Shown in pieces: positions 14,504 to 19,817 of a stretch of 19,817 bases of DNA (positions are counted from its first letter, which is position 1; each line of letters opens with the position of its first letter). The DNA lies in assembly GCA_000434115.1 (NCBI GenBank), contig FR893925.1, positions 1 through 19,817 on the forward strand, read 5' to 3'. The translations under genes were made by a program, and so were the position numbers. The DNA is from Roseburia sp. CAG:309 (GTDB lineage: Bacteria; Bacillota; Clostridia; Lachnospirales; Lachnospiraceae). Under the pieces are notes generated by a model, which did not search any database, was not told the DNA's origin, and saw only the letters and a list, made by a program, of their open reading frames with translations.

Positions 14504-15388
14504 TCACTTCCTCTCTAATGATTTTTTCTTCCCCGGTCGAATCCGGAGTACCGTCACCTCAGGCCGGTTAAAAAACCGAAACGGCAGATGATGCGTTCCC
14601 AGTCCGCGGCTCACGAGCATAAACGTGTCGTCCTCTTTAAAAACGCCTTCGTAATATTTTGGAAATAATCGGAAATCCGGTCCGATCACACCACCGAGAA
14701 ACGGCAGGATCATAATCCCTCCATGCAAATGGCCGGAAAGTATCAGATCCGGATTCCAATTATGATATTTTGAAAAATACGTGGGATTATGAGCAAGCAG
14801 GACTGCCACTTCCTCTTCCTTTTTTACCGGATGATCAAGCAGTTTTTCAACCTGTTCCGGTGTCGGAACTTCTTTTTCTCTTCCCCGGTGATAGCATTCC
14901 AAGGGAAGATCCAGTCCATAAATCCGGAATCTCGCCGAATTTTTCTGCCATAGGGCGGACTGGTTCCGCAGTACGGTCACTCCAATTTTTTCCAAATCCT
15001 GTATATACTGTTCGTATTCCGGCATGCGGATCTCATGATTGCCAACCGCATAATAAACCGGTGCCAGTTCCAGCAGTCTGCTACATAAAGAAAGAGCGGA
15101 CTTGCATCCCTCTCCTTCTTTTACTGTCATGTCTCCTCCGATACAGATGAGATCCGGATGACCTTCCTCCACCTGTTTCAGAAGTTTCTCATTTTCATTT
15201 CCGTAAATCCAGCCATGCAGATCCGTCAGAAAGACCAGCTGCACCGGCTCTTTGCATGCCGCCTCCGGCAGAACCATTTCGTATTCGCTGCGGCATTTTT
15301 CATTCATTTCAAAATTTGCAAGATATCCATATACAAATAATCCGATCAGGAGTATGAGGATTCCCGCTGCAAGACCATATCCTATCAA
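14504..15388 (-). CDS. Membrane-anchored metallophosphoesterase
   Basis: Calcineurin-like phosphoesterase of 294 residues with one N-terminal membrane helix (about residues 4-24) and the catalytic domain after it. All five metal-binding motifs are present: DLHG (Asp56, His58), GGDM (Asp86), GNHE (Asn117, His118), AHNP (His200) and GHLHGG (His220, His222). It resembles YkuE/YaeI-type enzymes that act on lipid or cell-surface phosphodiesters, but the substrate is unknown. The start appears to be TTG at 15388, with AGAGGGG upstream; the next in-frame ATG (residue 28) would remove the membrane anchor. It lies 18 bases after the transporter gene and 4 bases before scpA. Whether the catalytic domain faces in or out cannot be told. 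Confidence 0.88.
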   Translation of the reverse strand: MIGYGLAAGILILLIGLFVYGYLANFEMNEKCRSEYEMVLPEAACKEPVQLVFLTDLHGWIYGNENEKLLKQVEEGHPDLICIGGDMTVKEGEGCKSALSLCSRLLELAPVYYAVGNHEIRMPEYEQYIQDLEKIGVTVLRNQSALWQKNSARFRIYGLDLPLECYHRGREKEVPTPEQVEKLLDHPVKKEEEVAVLLAHNPTYFSKYHNWNPDLILSGHLHGGIMILPFLGGVIGPDFRLFPKYYEGVFKEDDTFMLVSRGLGTHHLPFRFFNRPEVTVLRIRPGKKKSLERK

Positions 15389-15406
15389 AGCTGCCCCTCT
15401 CTCTGC

Positions 15407-17044
15407 TTACACTTCTTCTTCGTCCTGCTCTGCAAACGCGATATTGACACCGTGATCTGCCACACGCTCCAGATTACTCAAAAGATCTGAAAAGATCATC
15501 GCTGCATGTGGCTCACATTTATTATTTGCCAAACGGTTTACATGCTTTTTCTGGAACTTCTTTTCCATTTTATCAATCTCATCTTCCAACTGCATGATCT
15601 CAATGGCATGCGTCTCATCTCCGGAAACAAATTTCTTGATTGAAAATTCCAATAATGTGCATACCTTTTCGTATAATTCCATCAATTCATTGGTTGCTTT
15701 TTTACTAAACTGCAAATCTGCCTTCCGCATCGTCTTGGCAAAATCCGCAATATTTTCTGCATGGTCGCCGATTCTTTCAATATCGTTGACAACATGGAAC
15801 ATGGCTCCCAGTTCTTTCCGGTCCTGAATCGGAAGTGACAGCTGATTTGCCCGGACAAGATAATTGGAAATTTCTGTATTTAAGAAATCGATCACTTCCT
15901 CTTTCTTATACACTTCTTCCAATGCCTTCTCGTCCTTTTCCATCAATGCTTTCATCGAACGTTTTAAGTTGTTGACTGCCATCGTTCCCATGCGCTCTGT
16001 CTCGTGGATTGCCTGTGGAAGTGCTGTCGTCACGTTAAAGATCGAATGATTGCCGATATATTTGAGTTCCAGTCCATGCACTTCTTCGTCTTCGCCCCTG
16101 ACAAGCCATCTGGTCAGCCGGATCAGATACTTGCTGAATGGGAACAGGATAATCACCTGAGAAATTTTCAATATGGAGTTGATATTTGCCACATCTCGGC
16201 CGGCACGAAGACCGGTATCTGCGATCGATGCCGTCAGTCCGTGGATCGCACTGCGGATCGGATCTCCTGCCAACGCCAGAAGGATCATGACGATCACTGT
16301 TCCGATCACATTAAATGACAAATGGATCAAGGCAGCTCTCTTTGCATCTTTGTTGCCGCCAAGGCTTGACAATACGGCTGAACCACAAGCTCCAATGTCG
16401 CATCCCATAATGATATAATAACAGATATCCGGATGAATCAGTCCGGAGGACGCCAATACGATCAAAATACCTACCGAAGCGGAGGCGCTCTGTAAGATCG
16501 ACGTCAATACAAAACCGATAAGCACTGCCAGAAATGGATTGGTAACACTTCCAAATAAGGTCTTTACTGCGGCAAACTGATTGAGATGTTTCACCGACGA
16601 AGAAAGGGTTGACATTCCAAAAAACAAAATACCAAAGCCCAGTACCACTTCGCCGATCCGCTTTGCCATCGGCTTTTTGATAAACATGACTAAGATCACA
16701 CCGGCAATAATGAAAAATGGTGCGATCGCATCTAATTTAAACGAAATCAGCTGTCCGGTCACGGTCGTACCGATATTGGCACCCATGATCACACCGACAG
16801 ACTGTGATAATTTCATAATACCACTATTTACAAAACTGACTACCAGAACGGTCGTCGCGTTAGAAGACTGAATAATACCGGTAAATACAATACCGAGAAG
16901 AAGTCCCATAATTGAACTTTTTGTCAGCTTTTCAAGTACATCCCGCATCTTCTGGCCGGCTACTTTCTGCAATCCATCGCTCATAAGATTCATTCCATAC
17001 AAAAACAAACCGACACCGGCTAAAATAGACAATATTAATTCCAT
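15407..17044 (-). CDS. Na/phosphate symporter family protein with C-terminal PhoU domain
   Basis: Na+/Pi cotransporter-family membrane protein of 545 residues. Two inverted transport repeats carry the characteristic glutamine-serine motifs: QSSNATTVLVVSF (from 59) and LQSASASVGILIV (from about 184). Many hydrophobic helices fill residues 1-315. From about residue 340 there is a cytoplasmic PhoU-like four-helix domain (HVVNDIERIGDHAENIADF and DLLSNLERVADHGVNIAFA, the paired E/DRxxDH motifs). The fusion of PhoU to NptA/YjbB-type transporters is known in bacteria. Direction of transport is uncertain: some homologues export phosphate. ATG 17044 follows AGAGG. The 86 bases before it show no clear sigma-A promoter. 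A phosphoesterase follows 18 bases downstream, suggesting linked phosphate handling. Confidence 0.93.
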   Translation of the reverse strand: MELILSILAGVGLFLYGMNLMSDGLQKVAGQKMRDVLEKLTKSSIMGLLLGIVFTGIIQSSNATTVLVVSFVNSGIMKLSQSVGVIMGANIGTTVTGQLISFKLDAIAPFFIIAGVILVMFIKKPMAKRIGEVVLGFGILFFGMSTLSSSVKHLNQFAAVKTLFGSVTNPFLAVLIGFVLTSILQSASASVGILIVLASSGLIHPDICYYIIMGCDIGACGSAVLSSLGGNKDAKRAALIHLSFNVIGTVIVMILLALAGDPIRSAIHGLTASIADTGLRAGRDVANINSILKISQVIILFPFSKYLIRLTRWLVRGEDEEVHGLELKYIGNHSIFNVTTALPQAIHETERMGTMAVNNLKRSMKALMEKDEKALEEVYKKEEVIDFLNTEISNYLVRANQLSLPIQDRKELGAMFHVVNDIERIGDHAENIADFAKTMRKADLQFSKKATNELMELYEKVCTLLEFSIKKFVSGDETHAIEIMQLEDEIDKMEKKFQKKHVNRLANNKCEPHAAMIFSDLLSNLERVADHGVNIAFAEQDEEEV

Positions 17045-17130
17045 CGTTTTCCTCTTTTCCGAATTTCATCTCTTTTTAATCGTCGTATACTTCTACTTTA
17101 ATATAATTTTGTCACAAATACAAGAATTTT

Positions 17131-18519
17131 TTAAAATATTTCTTCACATAAAAGGGAGATTCCTCTCTTTATCATGTCCGCATCAGGCACCGCAAACCCA
17201 AGTAAAAACGCGGGTTTTCCTGTCATCTTAGAGTTCTTGTAATACGCTGACAGCGGCCGCAGATAAATTTCTTTTTCTGCCGCTTCCCGTATCATCTGTT
17301 CTTCGCTTTTCTTCGTCCTCACTTCAGCGATTACATAAAGTCCGGCATAATCTCCATGTACCTTAACTTTTTCCGGATACTTCTGCAGTTCCGACAGCAT
17401 AACATCATGCTTTTCCCGGTAAATCTTCCGCATCCGGTTCAGATGTTTATCAAAATGACCTTCTGCCATAAAGGTGGTTACGATCTGCTGGTCAAGGCGG
17501 GAAACCGGACAGTTGTACGCGCCGCATTCCCGATGAAAAACCGATACCAGTTCTTTCGGCAGCACCATATAACCAAGCCGCAGCGCCGGCGTGATCACCT
17601 TGGAAAATGTACCGATATAGATTACCTTTCCTTCCGGATCCAGACTCTGCATCGCCGGAATCGGCTTGCCCTTATAACGGTACTCACTATCGTGGTCATC
17701 TTCGATCAGATACCGTCCCTCTTTTTCCCGCGCCCATTTTAACAGACGCTGTCTCTCCGGTGCCGGCATTACCGTACCAAGCGGAAACTGGTGGGATGGT
17801 GTCAGATAACAGAGGCTGGTCTGCGCCCGGTCAAGTTCTTCCGGCGTAACTGTTTTCTCCGCAATCTCCACATTCACAACATCAAATCCATACGAAGCAA
17901 AAATCTCCTTCGCCCGGACATACCCCGGCTCTTCAAAAGCAATCTTTCCGTTTTTACGAAACAATACCGAAAGAAGCTGCAAAAGATAACCGATTCCCGC
18001 TCCGATCACAATCTGCGAAAGTTCGCATTGCACCCCGCGCGACCGGTAAAGATATTTTGCCACCTGACTGCGAAACTGCCTGTCTCCCTGCGCATTTCCG
18101 GAAGACAAAAAATCTTCCCGGTCCATCACATTTCTGGCGATAGAACGAAATACCGCATAAGGGAAATGACTGCTGTCCACTTCATCCGGATTAAAATTAT
18201 ATTTCCAGCAAACCGGTACAGGCTCTTCTTCCTGAAGTGGGATCACTTTTTTCTGTCCGTTATACTCTCTGATATATGTAATTTCACTGACATAATATCC
18301 TTTCTGCGGAACAGCATAGACATATCCTTCCGCCACCAGCTGCTCATAGGCGGTATCCACCGGATTTCTGCTCACAAGAAGCGAGGCCGCCAGTTCTCTT
18401 GCCGAAGGTAATTTTTCCCGGTAAGAAAGGCGGCCCTGCATAATTTCTTCCTTTATATATTCATAGATTTGTTGGTATAACGGTTTTCCCGATTCATTGT
18501 CCAAAGAAAAGACCAGCAT
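17131..18519 (-). CDS. MocR/PdxR-family GntR-type regulator with aminotransferase-like domain
   Basis: A 462-residue regulator. The N-terminal GntR winged helix-turn-helix spans about 1-80 (PLYQQIYEYIKEEIMQGRL, LPSARELAASLLVSRNPVDTAYEQL, GYVYAVPQKGYYV). The rest is a fold-type I aminotransferase domain: PNPDEV-like start, QFPLGTVMP, EDDHDSEYRYKGKPIP and the PLP lysine in GTFSKVITPALRLGY (Lys307). The common EDDYDSEFR motif has His276 instead of Tyr. Members sense PLP, GABA or amino-group ligands and control vitamin B6, taurine or amino-acid genes. No pdxST or other obvious target lies here. Its ATG at 18519 is inside the last codons of ribF, a 26-base overlap, with GGAGG 12 bases upstream, so it is tied to ribF expression. 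Confidence 0.92.
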   Translation of the reverse strand: MLVFSLDNESGKPLYQQIYEYIKEEIMQGRLSYREKLPSARELAASLLVSRNPVDTAYEQLVAEGYVYAVPQKGYYVSEITYIREYNGQKKVIPLQEEEPVPVCWKYNFNPDEVDSSHFPYAVFRSIARNVMDREDFLSSGNAQGDRQFRSQVAKYLYRSRGVQCELSQIVIGAGIGYLLQLLSVLFRKNGKIAFEEPGYVRAKEIFASYGFDVVNVEIAEKTVTPEELDRAQTSLCYLTPSHQFPLGTVMPAPERQRLLKWAREKEGRYLIEDDHDSEYRYKGKPIPAMQSLDPEGKVIYIGTFSKVITPALRLGYMVLPKELVSVFHRECGAYNCPVSRLDQQIVTTFMAEGHFDKHLNRMRKIYREKHDVMLSELQKYPEKVKVHGDYAGLYVIAEVRTKKSEEQMIREAAEKEIYLRPLSAYYKNSKMTGKPAFLLGFAVPDADMIKRGISLLCEEIF

Positions 18520-19378
18520 TCTTTTTATCCGCCTCCATTTGGTGCATCAACTGTTCCAGACCGGCAAACTTCCGCTCCCCGCGAAGGAAACTGCAAAGTT
18601 CCACCTGTAATATTTTTCCATACAGATCTCCCTCAAAATGCAGCAGACACGTCTCTGCTCCAACTTGATTTTCTCCCGGTATCGTAGGTTTTACACCAAG
18701 ATTGGTAACGCCGTAATACTGCTTTCCCTCGAAAGATACTTTCGACGCATATACTCCGAACGGCGGAAGTATTTTTCTGGCATCCGGGATCTGATTTGCT
18801 GTCGGCATATCCAATGTGCGGCCGATCTCATTGCCATGAACCACTTCGCCCTGCACCATGTACGGCATCCCAAGAAGTTCATTGGCAAGCAACAGATCAC
18901 CTTTGGCAAGTGCTTCGCGGATCCGGGTACTGCTTATGATCTCATCATACATTTTCTTTTTCTTTACAACAATGCAGGTGATCCCTGCTTCTTTTGCTAA
19001 ATTTTGCAAAACATTGACATCGCCGGCACGGTCTTTTCCAAAATGAAAATCATCGCCAACACAGATCACTCTGGCATCACACTGACGAACCAATATCTCC
19101 TCAAAAAATTCCTTCGGCGTCATCTCTTTTAACGCCTCATCAAAAGGACATTCCACATACGTATCTATTCCCAGTTTTTCCGCTTTGGTTCGTTTTTCTT
19201 CCGGCGACAGGATATAGGGTGCCTTCGGAAAAGCAAACGTAAAAAGCACTTTATTACAGCCGGAAAAACGGGAGATTTCCTCGATCAGGCTCTGATGTCC
19301 CCGGTGGAGGCCATCAAACTTACCGATGCAGACCGCGCTGTTTTTCAGCTGATAGGGTCTTTTGTTGATTACATTCAT
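18494..19378 (-). CDS. ribF: Bifunctional riboflavin kinase / FAD synthetase
   Basis: Converts riboflavin to FMN and FMN to FAD. The 294-residue product has an N-terminal nucleotidyltransferase domain with GKFDGLHRGH (19-28), VCVGDDFHFGKDR-like core and ISSTRIREAL (148-156), and a C-terminal flavokinase domain with GRTLDMPTAN (186-195), PPFGVYA, YYGVTNLGVKPT and ETCLLHF. The ATG at 19378 follows AAGGAG, 18 bases after the truB stop. The truB-ribF order is widely conserved in Firmicutes. The 3' end overlaps the start of the MocR-type regulator. An FMN riboswitch, if any, would be upstream of truB outside the window. Confidence 0.97.
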   Translation of the reverse strand: MNVINKRPYQLKNSAVCIGKFDGLHRGHQSLIEEISRFSGCNKVLFTFAFPKAPYILSPEEKRTKAEKLGIDTYVECPFDEALKEMTPKEFFEEILVRQCDARVICVGDDFHFGKDRAGDVNVLQNLAKEAGITCIVVKKKKMYDEIISSTRIREALAKGDLLLANELLGMPYMVQGEVVHGNEIGRTLDMPTANQIPDARKILPPFGVYASKVSFEGKQYYGVTNLGVKPTIPGENQVGAETCLLHFEGDLYGKILQVELCSFLRGERKFAGLEQLMHQMEADKKNAGLFFGQ

Positions 19379-19396
19379 GATTCTTTCTCCTTCCCG

Positions 19397-19817
19397 TCAT
19401 GCTTCCGTATGAGGGAAAAACATTTTATCATTCACCAATACATTCTGTCCCGCATCAAAGCGGTAAATGGCATAAAAACGATCTTTCGTATCGTACATAC
19501 GCACTCTTTTTCCATCTTCCACGGGGATATTCCCCTTACAATATTTACCATTTATTTTGTTGCCGTTTTGCAGGTAACTGACCGCTTTATCCTCTACCAC
19601 AACCTTGTCATAAGCGTCAAATAATTGATCTACCGGCAGAATAAACGGAACCAGCGCATTTTCTTTTTGAAGGCTCTCAATGCGCTCTAATGTCAGCGCA
19701 TCTTCCAGCTCAAACCGGTCAACCTGAAGACGTACAAGCGATGCCATCGCTGCACCACATCCAAGTTTTTCTCCGATATCCTGACAGAGTGTACGGATAT
19801 AGGTTCCCTTTGAGCAG
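19397..19817 (-). CDS. truB: tRNA pseudouridine-55 synthase, C-terminal part (starts outside the window)
   Basis: Makes pseudouridine 55 in the T-loop of tRNAs. The window holds the last 139 codons; the frame is open to the right edge. It begins in the TruB motif CSKGTYIRTLCQDIGEKLGCGA, which continues through LVRLQVDRFELEDALTLE, and ends in a C-terminal PUA-like tail. The catalytic aspartate lies in the missing N-terminal half. An internal ATG at 19747 is not a plausible start because it would drop conserved core sequence. It is the first visible gene of the truB-ribF-mocR-type cluster. Confidence 0.95.
   Translation of the reverse strand, partial: CSKGTYIRTLCQDIGEKLGCGAAMASLVRLQVDRFELEDALTLERIESLQKENALVPFILPVDQLFDAYDKVVVEDKAVSYLQNGNKINGKYCKGNIPVEDGKRVRMYDTKDRFYAIYRFDAGQNVLVNDKMFFPHTEA

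Noticed and set aside
17045..17130. Promoter before the Na/Pi symporter gene
   Set aside because: AT-rich -10-like hexamers occur on the minus strand, but none has a convincing -35 at 16-18 bases.
1..19817. CRISPR array, tRNA or rRNA genes, prophage or complete insertion sequence
   Set aside because: No regularly spaced repeats, tRNA-like cloverleaf, rRNA sequence, transposase or phage gene was seen on either strand.

Overview
This window looks like core chromosome of a spore-forming Clostridia species, most likely a Lachnospiraceae gut anaerobe (Blautia/Dorea/Mediterraneibacter-like). That assignment is an inference. It rests on a forespore sigma factor gene (sigG) next to a YlmC/YmxH-type sporulation gene and nrdR, moderate base composition, strong AGGAGG-type ribosome binding sites, and the protein sequence flavour. 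No phage, plasmid, CRISPR array, complete insertion sequence, tRNA or rRNA was seen. Almost every gene is on the minus strand; only sigG and an orphan aldolase-like gene are on plus.

Layout. 1-3462 (minus): comM, dprA and the 5' part of topA, a competence/DNA-topology group read comM to dprA to topA. Its leader carries a hairpin that buries the comM ribosome binding site. 3522-4302 (minus): ylmC/ymxH and nrdR. 4418-5197 (plus): sigG. 5200-5395: a 196-base, strongly folded, MITE-like repeat with 14-base terminal inverted repeats and a near-perfect target duplication that contains the sigG stop codon. 5408-7315 (minus): a soluble diguanylate cyclase-like protein with a LacI-type ligand-binding domain. 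A second, truncated copy of the repeat's right end lies just upstream of that gene's promoter (7414-7455), so the gene is bracketed by repeat sequence.

7540-11795 (minus): purM, purN, purD and glyA behind a good sigma-A promoter, ending in a clear terminator. SHMT (glyA) feeds one-carbon units to the folate pool used by PurN, so the group is metabolically coherent, but purH and the other pur genes are absent here. A divergent promoter drives an orphan DRE-TIM aldolase-like gene at 12013-12987, which ends at a bidirectional terminator shared with the converging cluster to its right.

13057-19817 (minus): truB (partial), ribF, a MocR/PdxR-type regulator overlapping ribF, a Na/phosphate symporter with a PhoU tail, a membrane-anchored metallophosphoesterase, scpA and scpB. 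These are tightly packed, with gaps of 3 to 86 bases and one overlap. They combine tRNA modification, flavin cofactor synthesis, phosphate handling and the SMC condensin accessory proteins.

The parts most worth a second look are the folded repeat and its truncated partner around the GGDEF gene, the sequestered comM ribosome binding site, and the orphan aldolase family member that lacks the histidine of the true hydroxy-oxovalerate aldolases.
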